A stretch of DNA of 33,269 nt from an uncultured Muribaculaceae bacterium (GCA_910578035.1 CAJTOB010000036.1:1-33269); one strand, 5' to 3'; counted from the stretch's first letter, positions 1 to 9,146 are shown. The notes: generated by a model not told the origin, from the sequence alone. Program-made: numbers and translations.

Positions 1-187
1 CACGCAATGAGTCGAACCGCTGTATCACGGCATAGAGCATCGTCAACAAGTGAGTAAAGCCGTCAAAACTCTTTACATACTTCTCTCCGCCGTGTTTCCG
101 GCTGATTTCAACAATTTTTTCGATGTTGAGCGATTTTATCAACTGTCCATATATCGGCTGTCCGAAGAAATTACTACTTTTGCTCAT
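1..187 (-). CDS. IS4-family (DUF4372-type) transposase, N-terminal part, cut by the window edge
   Basis: Reading leftward from the ATG at 187 gives about 62 residues without a stop, beginning MSKSSNFFGQPIYGQLIKSL and ending in FDSLR at the window edge. The FGQPIYGQ start, the KHGGEKYVKSFDG segment and the LYAVIQRFDSLR segment are what I recognise as the N-terminal DUF4372 domain of IS4-type transposases common in Bacteroidales. The DDE catalytic domain lies outside the window, so whether the copy is intact cannot be said. The family call is by memory of the motif pattern; that it is a transposase is fairly sure. Confidence 0.75.
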   Translation of the reverse strand, partial: MSKSSNFFGQPIYGQLIKSLNIEKIVEISRKHGGEKYVKSFDGFTHLLTMLYAVIQRFDSLR

Positions 188-338
188 GGTTATTCATGGT
201 TTGTTAGGTGACACCAAAATAACTAATTAGGGCTGCCTCCTGCAAATGGTAATCGACTTTTGTCGCTTGCCTTAGCAAGAATCAGCCTTAATTTTCAATC
301 GCTCAAAAAAAGTTTAGCGGACAGTAATAGTAATATAT
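188..338. mobile_element. Leader and probable end of the insertion sequence
   Basis: This is the non-coding stretch upstream of the transposase start. It holds no gene. Around 308-332 the reverse strand reads ATTACTGTCCGCTAAAC followed by a T-run, which resembles insertion-sequence ends I remember from Bacteroidales. The opposite inverted repeat is off the window, so the boundary and any target-site duplication cannot be verified. Confidence 0.35.
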
Positions 339-383
339 AAAAATCAGGCCGCGCTCCATTTATTGGAGCGCGGCCTGATTTTT
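339..383. terminator. Bidirectional intrinsic terminator after the beta-galactosidase gene
   Basis: A perfect 20-bp stem (339-358 pairs with 364-383) with a 5-nt TTTAT loop. It is GC-rich in the middle and flanked by A5 on one side and T5 on the other, so it should stop transcription from either direction. It lies 18 bp past the stop codon of the GH35 gene and separates it from the insertion sequence. Confidence 0.9.
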
Positions 384-401
384 CAAGGTTAGGATGCAAA
401 T

Positions 402-2771
402 TTAATACGGAAAAGGCGTCTCGCCTACGTATATTTTGAAATTTTTGATAGCGCCTGGCACTTCGCTTTCCATGCGCGGTAAGTACTGTATGGCGCTGAT
501 ATTATGGCTTGCGCCGAGGTCAATCTGGATAGCATGCGGGAATGGAGTTCCGGGAACGGTGCTCCAGTAGGTTGATTCCTGAAGGTCGAATGTTTTGTCG
601 GCCGAGCGGTTTACGCCTTTCATGTCCTCACTGTCTGCGTAGAGCACAGTCCAGGGCTCGCGAGACAAGCGTTCGCCTTTATCGTTGAGGACATACATTT
701 CTGCAATAGCGGCAACGTCTTTGCCATCTATGGCATCAATAGCTTCGATAACCAGATAGCGGCCTTTTACGGGTGCTTTGAAGTTGGCTTGCTGCCAGCC
801 ATTACCCGGTTTGAATGCACCTGTAAGCACTGGCTTTGCACTGCTGAGGTCAAGGCTCTCACCTTCGTTACGGTGTGTGAGGGGTTTCTGCACCAAAAGC
901 TGGTCAAGCAGAGGCTGTCTGAGGCCTTCCGAACGGGCCTCTCTGGGGCCAAGTATATCGAAAACAACAATCTCGTTTTCTCCTTTTTTAAGCCAGCAGC
1001 CGGGCATATAGAGAGTCTGCTGCGGACCTATCTCCCAGATACGACCAATTGGATAGCCATTTACATAGACGAGGCCTTTGCCCCATGTCTCAAAATTAAG
1101 GAATGTATCGGAGGGCTTGTTGACGTTGAACGTGCCGCGATATACGCCTCTTGGCAGGCGGCCGTCGGCTGATTTCTCAACAGATTCCACCGGCACGAAA
1201 TTCATGGCGGTGTATGTGTCGAGTTTGTCTTCGATATTGAATACCTGCCAGTTTTTCAGGTCGCATACAAAGGCATGACCGTCGCGGTCTTCGGTGACAG
1301 TGACTTTGTCAGTAATGCCTTTGAAATCTTTTATGGCACGACCGAAATTAATACGGCCCATGGCCTCTACGAATATGTCGAGAGTGGCACCTTTAGGGCA
1401 GGAGGGCAGTATGAGCTCTTTTTCTCCGTTGCGGCGGTCGAGTTTTCCTCTATACTTGCCGTCTACAAAAACCTGAGCGAAATCGTGAGCATCTTTGACT
1501 GTGAGAAGAGCCGGTTTGTCGAGAGCCGGGAGGGTAGTGCGGTAGAGTATGCTGCCGAAGCCCTGGTTGTATTCTTCCATCGTCTTGATGTCTGTATCAG
1601 TTTTAGCGGCAGGAAGATTATCGAAAATAGGGGCTACTTCGGTCAATTCAAATTGCTTTACGGCAATAGGCTTGATAGTGGCCGGCACCGGTGCTTGCTT
1701 TTTGCCATCCATATATTTGGCAAGAGTTTTGCGGAGTTCCCAATATTTGGGAGTTGTCTGGCCCGATTCGCTGATGGGGGCGTCGTAATCATAAGATGTC
1801 ACATCGGGAGCGAAACCGGGCGAGTTGGCACCAGCCCAATGCCCCCAGTTTGTGCCTCCATGAGTCATATAAAGGCTGAACGATATATTCTTGGAGAGCA
1901 TTTCGTCTATACCGGCAATCATGTCGGCGGCAGGACGTGTTTCATGGTTTGCGCCCCATTTGTCGAACCAGCCGCTCCAGAATTCAGAGCACATAAGCGG
2001 GCTGTCAGGACGCACCTCCTTGAGCTTTTCAAATTGCTGGTCGATATTGGCGCCGGTGCCGAAGTTCATTGTCCATACAAGGTCGTCGAGGCCGTTGTTG
2101 AGGAAGTTCGACGACCAGTCGCACTGAAACAATGTCACGTCTTTTCCAAAATTTTTGCGCAACATATCGCGAATCTGAGCCACATATGGTTTGTCGATGC
2201 CATATGAGCCATATTCATTTTCGACCTGCACCATTATTATAGGGCCTCCATTAGCAATAGTCATATCGCCGACCTGATCGGCGACTGCTTTCTGGAATTT
2301 GTCTACACGCTCTATAAAGTATGGGTCAGACTCTCGAAGTTTAATGTCTTTTTTCTTGAGCAGCCACCAGGGCAGACCGCCCATTTCCCATTCGGCGCAT
2401 ACATATGGCCCCGGACGAAGAATAACATACATGTCGTTTTTTTCGCAGAGACGAATGAACTCGGCGAGGTCATTCTGCCCTGAGAAATCGAACTGATCCG
2501 GTTGTGGCTCGTGAGCGTTCCAGAATACGTATAGGCAGACAGTATTCATGCCAAGAGCCTTGCACATTTTAATTCGTTGGTCCCAGTATTGACGAGGTAT
2601 GCGGGGATAGTGGAGCTCGGCTGCTTTTACAACAAAGGGTTCGCCGTTGAGAAGGAATGAACCATTGCCGGCTTCGAATGTTCCTTTGGCGACGTCGGCT
2701 GTCTGAGCCGGAGCTGCACCTGCCGTCATTCCGGCCATGAGCAGCGATAGGGCTAAGATAAGGGGTTTCAT
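402..2771 (-). CDS. Secreted GH35 beta-galactosidase with C-terminal discoidin-like domain
   Basis: A 789-aa exported glycosidase expected to release terminal beta-galactose from oligosaccharides or host glycans. Residues 1-21 form a signal peptide. The GH35 barrel follows: RPGPYVCAEWEMGG near 119-132, the acid/base motif VENEYGSYG (Glu186 by analogy with human GLB1) and the nucleophile motif CSEFWSGW (Glu263). Beta-rich galactose-binding-like modules follow (YVNGYPIGRIW is typical), and residues from about 650 to the end look like an F5/8 type C domain. The open frame extends upstream to 2897, but that part runs through the terminator at 2834-2868 and the promoter at 2822-2829, and the signal peptide begins at the ATG at 2771, so that start is chosen. 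It stands alone between two terminators. Confidence 0.93.
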   Translation of the reverse strand: MKPLILALSLLMAGMTAGAAPAQTADVAKGTFEAGNGSFLLNGEPFVVKAAELHYPRIPRQYWDQRIKMCKALGMNTVCLYVFWNAHEPQPDQFDFSGQNDLAEFIRLCEKNDMYVILRPGPYVCAEWEMGGLPWWLLKKKDIKLRESDPYFIERVDKFQKAVADQVGDMTIANGGPIIMVQVENEYGSYGIDKPYVAQIRDMLRKNFGKDVTLFQCDWSSNFLNNGLDDLVWTMNFGTGANIDQQFEKLKEVRPDSPLMCSEFWSGWFDKWGANHETRPAADMIAGIDEMLSKNISFSLYMTHGGTNWGHWAGANSPGFAPDVTSYDYDAPISESGQTTPKYWELRKTLAKYMDGKKQAPVPATIKPIAVKQFELTEVAPIFDNLPAAKTDTDIKTMEEYNQGFGSILYRTTLPALDKPALLTVKDAHDFAQVFVDGKYRGKLDRRNGEKELILPSCPKGATLDIFVEAMGRINFGRAIKDFKGITDKVTVTEDRDGHAFVCDLKNWQVFNIEDKLDTYTAMNFVPVESVEKSADGRLPRGVYRGTFNVNKPSDTFLNFETWGKGLVYVNGYPIGRIWEIGPQQTLYMPGCWLKKGENEIVVFDILGPREARSEGLRQPLLDQLLVQKPLTHRNEGESLDLSSAKPVLTGAFKPGNGWQQANFKAPVKGRYLVIEAIDAIDGKDVAAIAEMYVLNDKGERLSREPWTVLYADSEDMKGVNRSADKTFDLQESTYWSTVPGTPFPHAIQIDLGASHNISAIQYLPRMESEVPGAIKNFKIYVGETPFPY

Positions 2772-2821
2772 TATATGATTGGTATTGTTAATGGGTATTA
2801 GAACAGGGCTTAAAATCCTCA

Positions 2822-2829
2822 CAAAGATA
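2822..2829 (-). promoter_or_regulatory. Probable -10 (-7) element for the GH35 gene
   Basis: On the minus strand the sequence reads TATCTTTG, which fits the Bacteroidetes primary sigma factor element TAnnTTTG. It lies about 50 bp upstream of the GH35 start and just below the rarA terminator. No good TTTG -33 element is seen at the right distance. Confidence 0.5.
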
Positions 2830-2833
2830 GTAT

Positions 2834-2868
2834 AAAAATGGCATACGAAAGTCTCGTATGCCATTTTT
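2834..2868. terminator. Intrinsic terminator after rarA
   Basis: A perfect 15-bp stem (2834-2848 with 2854-2868), 5-nt loop, with A5 and T5 at the outer ends. It follows the rarA stop codon at 2915 in the direction of transcription and insulates rarA from the GH35 gene. Confidence 0.85.
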
Positions 2869-2914
2869 AAATGGTTAGAAGTGTAATTTTGACACAATAG
2901 CGACCCGTCGTGAA

Positions 2915-4189
2915 CTATTTGTCTCCCCAGCGACTGAGATGTCTCTGTAGCATAATGTCTTCGGCCGGATTATTGCATGCATTCCAGAATTTCATATCAG
3001 CGATGGAATCGGGCCGGAATTGCTGAACCACAAAGTTGCCCGGATAGTTGTGGGCATAGAGATAATCCTGTCCATAGCCCATTTTTTTCATTAGTGCGGT
3101 CGGAGCATTTCTCAGATGGAGCGGAACCGGAAGATTGCCGCTTCTTTCTACTTCAGCGAGCGCGGCGTCAATAGCCATGTATGCCGAGTTGCTCTTTGCC
3201 GAGAGTGCAAGATAGATTGTACATTCGGCAAGCGGTATTCGACCTTCGGGCATACCGATTTTGCGGATAGCGTCGAATGTGGAGTTGGCTATCAGCAAGG
3301 CTGTGGGATTGGCAAGGCCGATGTCTTCTGATGCTACGATTACGAGACGGCGGGCTATGAATTCGGGGTCTTCTCCGCCGGCTATCATTCGGGCGAGCCA
3401 ATATACGGCAGCGTCGGGGTCGCTTCCGCGGATACTCTTGATAAATGCAGATATGATATCATAGTGCATTTCGCCGTTTTTGTCGTAGGCTTGCGGATTT
3501 TCCTGCAAACGTTCGGTGACAACACGGTCGTTTATAACTATAGACTCGCCGTGTGGAGTAGACTGCTCAAGCAAATCGAGGATGTTGAGGAGTTTGCGGG
3601 CGTCTCCGCCGCTGTAGCGGAATAGAGCTGTCGTTTCCTCTATCTTCACGGGATTTCGAGACAGTACAGAGTCTTCCTTAACCGCACGGTCGAGTAATAT
3701 CTGAAGGTCGTTGTCATCAAGAGGTTTAAGGGTATAGACCTGAGCACGCGACAATAACGGACGGATTACCTCGAACGACGGATTTTCAGTCGTCGCGCCG
3801 ATAAGAGTGACTGTGCCGTTTTCTACGGCACCAAGCAGACTGTCCTGCTGGCTTTTGCTGAATCTGTGGATTTCATCGATGAACAATATCGGACGCCCGG
3901 CACCAAACATGCTACCGGCCTCTGTACGGCAGCGGTCTATGACCTCGCGGACGTCTTTGACGCCCGACGTCACCGCCGATAGTGTGTAGAAAGGGCTGTC
4001 GGTGTCGTTCGCTATTATTCTGGCAAGAGTAGTCTTGCCAACACCCGGAGGCCCCCACAGGATAAATGAAGCAATCTTGCCCGATTCAATCATTCGGCGC
4101 AGAATCGAGCCTGGTCCTACGAGATGCTGTTGCCCTATGTATTGGTCAAGCGTTTTCGGGCGCATTCGCTCGGCAAGAGGTGGTGTCAT
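2915..4189 (-). CDS. rarA: Replication-associated recombination protein A (AAA+ ATPase)
   Basis: A 424-aa cytoplasmic AAA+ ATPase of the RarA/MgsA (WRNIP1) family, related to clamp-loader subunits and acting at stalled replication forks. The N-terminal PKTLDQYIGQQHLVG is the family signature. Walker A is GPPGVGKTT (46-54), Walker B ILFIDEIHRF (Asp105, Glu106), sensor 1 GATTENPSFEV. The C-terminal half carries the MgsA tetramerisation region (GSDPDAAVYWLARMI, EDIGLANP, HLRNAPTALMKKMGYG). Length matches the family. It is transcribed alone, with terminators on both sides. Confidence 0.97.
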   Translation of the reverse strand: MTPPLAERMRPKTLDQYIGQQHLVGPGSILRRMIESGKIASFILWGPPGVGKTTLARIIANDTDSPFYTLSAVTSGVKDVREVIDRCRTEAGSMFGAGRPILFIDEIHRFSKSQQDSLLGAVENGTVTLIGATTENPSFEVIRPLLSRAQVYTLKPLDDNDLQILLDRAVKEDSVLSRNPVKIEETTALFRYSGGDARKLLNILDLLEQSTPHGESIVINDRVVTERLQENPQAYDKNGEMHYDIISAFIKSIRGSDPDAAVYWLARMIAGGEDPEFIARRLVIVASEDIGLANPTALLIANSTFDAIRKIGMPEGRIPLAECTIYLALSAKSNSAYMAIDAALAEVERSGNLPVPLHLRNAPTALMKKMGYGQDYLYAHNYPGNFVVQQFRPDSIADMKFWNACNNPAEDIMLQRHLSRWGDK

Positions 4190-4204
4190 TGTTCCTTAGA
4201 AATA

Positions 4205-4237
4205 ACGAGAGCCTCAGGTGCTACCCGAAGCTCTCGT
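4205..4237 (-). terminator. Probable terminator of the TPR gene upstream of rarA
   Basis: An 8-bp outer stem (4205-4212 with 4230-4237) with an inner GC-rich stem that includes a G-U pair. On the minus strand it is followed by TTATTTCT. It lies about 20 bp after the stop of the 541-aa TPR gene and 16 bp before the rarA start. Confidence 0.6.
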
Positions 4238-4257
4238 CGATATTTTAGAAAGTACGT

Positions 4258-5883
4258 TTATTCAGCAGCTTCGGGGTTGAGAAGCTTGTTGATAGCGTTG
4301 TATTTTTCGATAAATTCTTTCAGTTTTTCCTCGTTTTTCTGAGCGCTGTAGTATGCCTGCTCAAAAGCGTATGCGTTTTTGTAGAGATTGAGCTGGTTGT
4401 TGGCGTTCTTGGGGTCCATGTTTGCAGGATCGGCATCGAGGAGTTCAATCATCTTGTCGAGTGCAGCTACAGCCTCGGCATTCGGGCGTTTGTTGTTGCC
4501 TGCGATGTTGAGGAACGCAAGACGCTGATAGAACTGGGGAATAGGCTTGATGTTGGGGTTCTCGATAACCTTGTTGATATATACGATACCTTTCTGAGCA
4601 AGTTCTTTCTGCTGAAGAGTGTCGGTGGCAGCACCGGCAGCCTGGAGGTAGCGTGTAGCCATGCCGTAGAAGTCGTCGGCAGTAGGCTGCTCCTGAAGTT
4701 CGAGGTATGCAGCGTAGGCATCTGCGCCCTTGGCATACTGCTTGTTTTTGTTGTAAACAGAGCTGATTTCTTTCAGAAGATCATCGTTGCCAGGGAATTT
4801 CTTAACGGCCTCTTCATATTTGAGAACAGCGAGCGAATCCTGGCCCATGCCGCTCAATGCTGAAGCATAGGTAGTATAGTCGTTCACGTTGAAATTGCCA
4901 TTGGGGTTCGAAGAGAAGAACTTGTCTGCGTCTTTCACAGCCTGCTCGTAGTTACCCATAGCGTTTTCGGTGAGGAAAAGCACACGCTGAGTCTGGAAGT
5001 TGGTCGGGTCGCTGGCAAGGATTTCCTTTGCGGTAGCGATTGCCTCGGGATAGCGTTCGCCCCAATAGAGAAGTACGGCGTAGCGCGATTTGTCTTCAGG
5101 GAAACTGTTGGGATTCTGGATATACTTGCCGTAGAGATCCGAAGCAGCGCGCCAGCGGTCTGCCTTGAAGTATTTTTCGGCGAGTTCGCGCTGAACCATG
5201 GCCGATTCGGGGTGCTGGGCCAGATATTCTTCGAGTTTCTTGATTGCATAGTCTTTATTTACAAAGAAATATGCATTGGCATACTTAACATAGCCTTCAG
5301 GATTGTTGGGGTCGAAAGTGATGGCGCTTTCATAGCGGCCTGCGGCTTCGCCGTAGTTCTGCTGGTCTACCAGCATATCGCCTTCGAGCACATAAATCGA
5401 CGGTTCCTGGCTTTTCGAATCCTTGCGGGCTTTCACCATGGCCTTATCGATTTCCTTGGCATATTTTACAGGGTCGGCGTTGTAGTAAGCACGAGCTATG
5501 GCAACGGAAACCTGTGCATCTTTCTTTGCAAATTTCTGTGCAGTCTTGAAGTTTTCGGCTGCTTCCGAATCATTGCCGTTGAGGAGTTCGAGAGCTCCGA
5601 GACCAACGTAGTTGTAGGCATTGTCGGAGTTGAGCAACATTCCTTTGTCGAAATAGGATTTAGCCTGGGCCTTGTCGCCTTTGGCAAGTGCTATCTGGCC
5701 GAGATAGTAGTTGGAGAGAGCTTTGTCGGTAGCACCGTCATTGAGAGTGCGGTCGAGGATAGTCTTGGCGTTGTCGTACTGGCCGGCTTTGTAGTATTCG
5801 ATGCCGTCCTTGTAGCCCTGATGCTGAGCGGCACATGCAATGCTGCCGGCAAGCAGCAATGACAGGAACAGTTTGATTCTCAT
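4258..5883 (-). CDS. Exported tetratricopeptide-repeat protein
   Basis: A 541-aa protein with a signal peptide (MRIKLFLSLLLAGSIACAAQ) followed by TPR units over nearly the whole length, for example GIEYYKAGQYDNAKTILDRT near 28-47, YLGQIALAKGDKAQAKSYFD near 60-79, and a degenerate C-terminal array. TPR solenoids bind other proteins; no enzymatic motif is visible. It should be periplasmic. It follows the phosphate-binding-protein-like gene by 52 bp, with the same strand and order that I recall from Bacteroides, where the pair lies beside tonB/exbBD. The partner is unknown. Confidence 0.88.
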   Translation of the reverse strand: MRIKLFLSLLLAGSIACAAQHQGYKDGIEYYKAGQYDNAKTILDRTLNDGATDKALSNYYLGQIALAKGDKAQAKSYFDKGMLLNSDNAYNYVGLGALELLNGNDSEAAENFKTAQKFAKKDAQVSVAIARAYYNADPVKYAKEIDKAMVKARKDSKSQEPSIYVLEGDMLVDQQNYGEAAGRYESAITFDPNNPEGYVKYANAYFFVNKDYAIKKLEEYLAQHPESAMVQRELAEKYFKADRWRAASDLYGKYIQNPNSFPEDKSRYAVLLYWGERYPEAIATAKEILASDPTNFQTQRVLFLTENAMGNYEQAVKDADKFFSSNPNGNFNVNDYTTYASALSGMGQDSLAVLKYEEAVKKFPGNDDLLKEISSVYNKNKQYAKGADAYAAYLELQEQPTADDFYGMATRYLQAAGAATDTLQQKELAQKGIVYINKVIENPNIKPIPQFYQRLAFLNIAGNNKRPNAEAVAALDKMIELLDADPANMDPKNANNQLNLYKNAYAFEQAYYSAQKNEEKLKEFIEKYNAINKLLNPEAAE

Positions 5884-5935
5884 TGTGTAATTAGATGATA
5901 ATTTATTTGTTTATTACTTTTTCCATTCTTGGAGG

Positions 5936-6949
5936 TCAACGCTCAGGCAATTCGACTTGCTGAATGTTGACACGGGCTGGCATTATGCCAGTTTTCATGA
6001 TTATTTTCTGACCGATGGGGCCGGTGACGAACGAATAAAATCCGCCGGCAACATTCGACGTCGATGCTGTTGTTATCATATATATCTGGCGGAAAAGCGG
6101 ATAGCTTCCTTCAAATATATATTGCTGATATGGTTTGTATGCACGGAATTCGTCATCGCGGTAAACTTTCAGCACCTTCACTCTCTGTGTAAGAGTGGCG
6201 CCTTCAATGGCTTCGTCGCCAAGCACACTCTCTGCCAGGTCTTTGGGGCTGACATCGGCCGAGTCCATGTCGGAAGTAATCCAGCTTACGCCAAGCACAC
6301 CGATAGCATCAGGATTATTTTCTACAATCTCGAATACTTTCGGAATTGAGCCCGCCCCAAAGACAGTAGGGCCAAGAGGCGCTCCGTGCAGGAGTGAGTC
6401 GGTAAGATATGTTGCAAGGCTGGAGCCTGTCTGGTCAAGAATAACACGGATTTTTCCACGGGCGGAGGGCTGTATTTCGTCCCAGCGTGTGGTGCGGCCT
6501 GCAAGAATATCGGATATTTCTCCTACAGTGAGCTTTTCGCATTCGTTCTTAGGATTGACGATGAGAGCCACGGCATCTACTGCAATCATGGCCGACCGTA
6601 CATTGACGTTTGCGTCGCGCTCGTTCTTGTATTTGGCTTTCAGGGCGCGTTTTTCTTCCGGAGTTATGTCGCGGGCGGCAACGATTGTACGTGTGTTCAT
6701 GGTGAACAAAGAGTCGAAAGCCTCCTGCTGGGTGGCGTAGCGCACAAGAATGTGCGCGTCCGGGTATTGGTATTCAAACACGTCTACTTCCTGAGCGAAA
6801 ATGTTCTCGAAAGTATTGTCGCATACAATGGTAGTTGTTCCAGATGTAGAAGTGTTGGCTTTCTTCTCATATTTCATGCAACCGGTCATGGCTCCCGCTG
6901 CAACTGCGAGAGCCATGACGGCTGCTATATGGTTTGCGTGGTATCTCAT
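5936..6949 (-). CDS. PstS-like periplasmic substrate-binding lipoprotein
   Basis: A 337-aa protein with a lipoprotein signal: hydrophobic stretch and lipobox ending AMTGC (Cys24). The mature part has the type II periplasmic binding-protein layout of the PstS family: TTIVCDNTFENIFAQEVDVFEYQYP near the start, VALIVNPKNECEKLTVGEISDILAGRTTRWDEI in the hinge region, and GSSLATYLTD like the phosphate-binding SG(S/T) loop. Family members bind phosphate or similar oxyanions, but no pstCAB genes are nearby, so a transport role is not shown. The gene sits between the small membrane protein and the TPR gene, probably in one operon. Confidence 0.82.
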   Translation of the reverse strand: MRYHANHIAAVMALAVAAGAMTGCMKYEKKANTSTSGTTTIVCDNTFENIFAQEVDVFEYQYPDAHILVRYATQQEAFDSLFTMNTRTIVAARDITPEEKRALKAKYKNERDANVNVRSAMIAVDAVALIVNPKNECEKLTVGEISDILAGRTTRWDEIQPSARGKIRVILDQTGSSLATYLTDSLLHGAPLGPTVFGAGSIPKVFEIVENNPDAIGVLGVSWITSDMDSADVSPKDLAESVLGDEAIEGATLTQRVKVLKVYRDDEFRAYKPYQQYIFEGSYPLFRQIYMITTASTSNVAGGFYSFVTGPIGQKIIMKTGIMPARVNIQQVELPER

Positions 6950-6976
6950 GCTGTCGGAAGTGAGAGGTCGTAAAAA

Positions 6977-7234
6977 TCAGTCGATGCCCTTTACTTGGCG
7001 GTAGGCTCGCCAGAAACCGTAGATAATCAGGACGATGCCCACAACATATCGTGTCCAGGCCCAGTCGCCTCCCCAGTTGAAGAAGTTGATGAGAAGGAGC
7101 ACGCCCATGCCTACATAGACTATAATCATGATGATTCCGAAAATCGAACGCATCACTTTGTTTGCGCCATTGCTGCCGCTTTCTTCCATACGCTGGCGCC
7201 GACGCTCTTCGGGAGTGGGAATGTTATTGTCCAT
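6977..7234 (-). CDS. Small two-helix membrane protein
   Basis: An 85-aa protein with a charged cytoplasmic start (EERRRQRMEES), then two hydrophobic helices: about 29-50 (SIFGIIMIIVYVGMGVLLLI) and about 62-77 (YVVGIVLIIYGFWRAY), ending in the basic RQVKGID. No known domain is recognised. It lies 27 bp upstream of the PstS-like gene on the same strand, so it is probably the first gene of that group. Confidence 0.8.
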   Translation of the reverse strand: MDNNIPTPEERRRQRMEESGSNGANKVMRSIFGIIMIIVYVGMGVLLLINFFNWGGDWAWTRYVVGIVLIIYGFWRAYRQVKGID

Positions 7235-7456
7235 ATTATTAAAATCTTTAGATAGGTTAAATGTTATCGATTGAGGGCCGCATGCCTTAGCTACGGCCTT
7301 TAAATTTTTAACATTTAAGACCCATTAAAGTTCAGTCAATTCTGACGGCCGGAGGGAACTCCGACTAATTAGGCGTAAAATTACTAAAAAAGCCGTTAAC
7401 AGAGGTGTTTTGATATGTGAAATATGCAAAATTCCGAAAAAATACTGTTAAAACGG

Positions 7457-8434
7457 TCATTTGAAGCAGGGGAGAACGCCATCTTCGCCCAAGCGGAGTC
7501 CTCTGGCGAAATCAGGGGCGGGCATCGCTTTTTTGCCTGCGGGCTGCACTGTTTCGAGAACGACCGCACACCCGTCGGCACACCCGCAGAATACGTCACG
7601 CCCGATTATGGCGAGTTCTCCGGGGCTGAGAGCTTGCGTACAGCCGTCGGATAAACGTGTTTTCAGGATTTTTACAGTCAGAATATTGCCGTCGGGATAA
7701 TGCAGTTCGGTCCAAGCGCCCGGATGAGGCGCAAGACCGCGTACATGATTGTGGATACGGGCAGCGCTGCTGTTCCAGTTGATATGGCAGTCCTCTTTGA
7801 ATATCTTAGGCGCCAACGTAGGCTCGATATCGCTCATTTTTAGCTGTGGTACAGCTTCTACTCCGCCTTCGGCAATCTGGCTGACGGTGCGGCAAGTGAG
7901 TTCGGCTCCAATTTCCATCAGGCGGTCGTAGACCGATCCTGCGTCCTCGTCGGGGCCAACCGATATTTTTTCCTGGCCTATGATGTCGCCGGTGTCTATT
8001 TCGTGTTTGAGGAAGAATGTTGTCACGCCGGTTTCTGTGTCGCCGTTCATCACAGCGCGGTTGATAGGCGCTGCACCGCGATAGCGGGGTAGCAGAGAGC
8101 CGTGGAGATTAAATGTTCCCATAGGAGGCATCGTCCACACCACTTCCGGCAGCATTCTGAACGCAATGACAATGAATAAATCGGCGCCGATAGCGCGCAG
8201 GGCCTCCACAAATTCCGGGTCCTTAAGCTTCTCCGGCTGTAGCAAAGGCAGATTGTGTGCCACTGCGTAATCTTTTACAGCAGATTGGATCACTTTGTGC
8301 CCGCGGCCACCGATTTTATCGGGCATAGTCACTACAGCCGCAACATCAAAGCCGTTTCGGACAAGTCGGTCGAGGCTTGCGACGGCAAATTCGGGCGTTC
8401 CAAAAAAAACTATCTTTAAATTCTTGTTAGCCAT
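7457..8434 (-). CDS. fmt: Methionyl-tRNA formyltransferase
   Basis: A 325-aa cytoplasmic enzyme that formylates the amino group of initiator Met-tRNA with 10-formyltetrahydrofolate. The N-terminal formyltransferase fold starts KIVFFGTPEFAV. The catalytic block FNLHGSLLPRYRGAAPI (108-124) contains Asn109 and His111, and HEIDTGD near 144-150 supplies the catalytic Asp. The C-terminal OB-like domain (NWNSSAARIHNHVRGLAPHPGAW) binds tRNA. Length is normal for the family. Only 3 bp separate it from the pseudouridine synthase stop, so the two are co-transcribed. Confidence 0.97.
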   Translation of the reverse strand: MANKNLKIVFFGTPEFAVASLDRLVRNGFDVAAVVTMPDKIGGRGHKVIQSAVKDYAVAHNLPLLQPEKLKDPEFVEALRAIGADLFIVIAFRMLPEVVWTMPPMGTFNLHGSLLPRYRGAAPINRAVMNGDTETGVTTFFLKHEIDTGDIIGQEKISVGPDEDAGSVYDRLMEIGAELTCRTVSQIAEGGVEAVPQLKMSDIEPTLAPKIFKEDCHINWNSSAARIHNHVRGLAPHPGAWTELHYPDGNILTVKILKTRLSDGCTQALSPGELAIIGRDVFCGCADGCAVVLETVQPAGKKAMPAPDFARGLRLGEDGVLPCFK

Positions 8435-8437
8435 GTG

Positions 8438-9127
8438 TTATTCCGATTTTGAAGCACCCTCCTCAAGAGCTTTCCATAGCGCGTCGCCGGTCGGCACGGG
8501 CGCTGTGATGTCAATTTCTTTTTTCGACACAGGGTGGATAAACCGTATCCGTCGTGCATGTAAGGATATGCTGCCGTCCGGATTACTGCGTTTTGCACCG
8601 TATTTCAAGTCGCCTTTTACGGGGCAGCCGATGGCCGACAGCTGTACACGTATCTGGTGTTTGCGGCCGGTCATAAGCGTTACTTCGAGCAGATTGTATC
8701 TTTCGGTCGAGGCTATCAGTTTATAAGCCAGCCGAGCCTCTTTTGCTCCTTTTTTCGGCGTGAGGGAGGCATATGATTTGTTGTTTTTCTCCGTTGTGCA
8801 TATATAATGGGTTAGAGCGGCCTGTGGTTCTGCCGGATGCCCGGCCGTCACGGCCCAGTATGTCTTGTGCACATCGCCTGATGCAAACATGGCATTTAGC
8901 CTCGTCAATGCCTTAGATGTCTTCGCAAATACGACAACGCCCGAGACAGGTCTGTCGAGTCGGTGTGCCACACCCATGAAAACATTTCCGGGTTTGGAGT
9001 CGCGCTCCTTGATAAAGCGCTTCAAGGTCTCTGACAGCGGTTCGTCGCCGGTCTTGTCGCCCTGTACGATTTCGCCTGAAGCCTTGTTCACTATTATAAT
9101 ATGATTGTCTTCGTAGAGTATCTCCAT
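8438..9127 (-). CDS. RluA-family pseudouridine synthase
   Basis: A 229-aa enzyme that isomerises uridine to pseudouridine in rRNA or tRNA. The signature AHRLDRPVSGVVVFAKTSKA carries the catalytic Asp58; later family blocks are KTYWAV, ARLAYKLIAS, LLEVTLMTGRKHQIRVQL and GDLKYGAK. No S4 domain precedes the catalytic part, as in the shorter RluA/TruC-like members, so the target site cannot be named. The open frame extends upstream to 9310, but that stretch crosses the promoter at 9147-9178 and has no homology I recognise, and MEILYEDNHIIIVNK is the standard family beginning, so the ATG at 9127 is chosen. Confidence 0.93.
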   Translation of the reverse strand: MEILYEDNHIIIVNKASGEIVQGDKTGDEPLSETLKRFIKERDSKPGNVFMGVAHRLDRPVSGVVVFAKTSKALTRLNAMFASGDVHKTYWAVTAGHPAEPQAALTHYICTTEKNNKSYASLTPKKGAKEARLAYKLIASTERYNLLEVTLMTGRKHQIRVQLSAIGCPVKGDLKYGAKRSNPDGSISLHARRIRFIHPVSKKEIDITAPVPTGDALWKALEEGASKSE

Positions 9128-9146
9128 ATTTTCAGCTAAGTTGCAA

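Noticed and set aside
1275..2207. 310-aa plus-strand frame opposite the GH35 gene
   Set aside because: It is antisense to the catalytic domain with intact active-site motifs; its product has no domain or signal.
7235..7456. Possible small gene or riboswitch between fmt and the small membrane protein
   Set aside because: Several short stems (for example CGGAG/CTCCG near 7345) but no known riboswitch pattern and no plausible reading frame; nothing supported was found.
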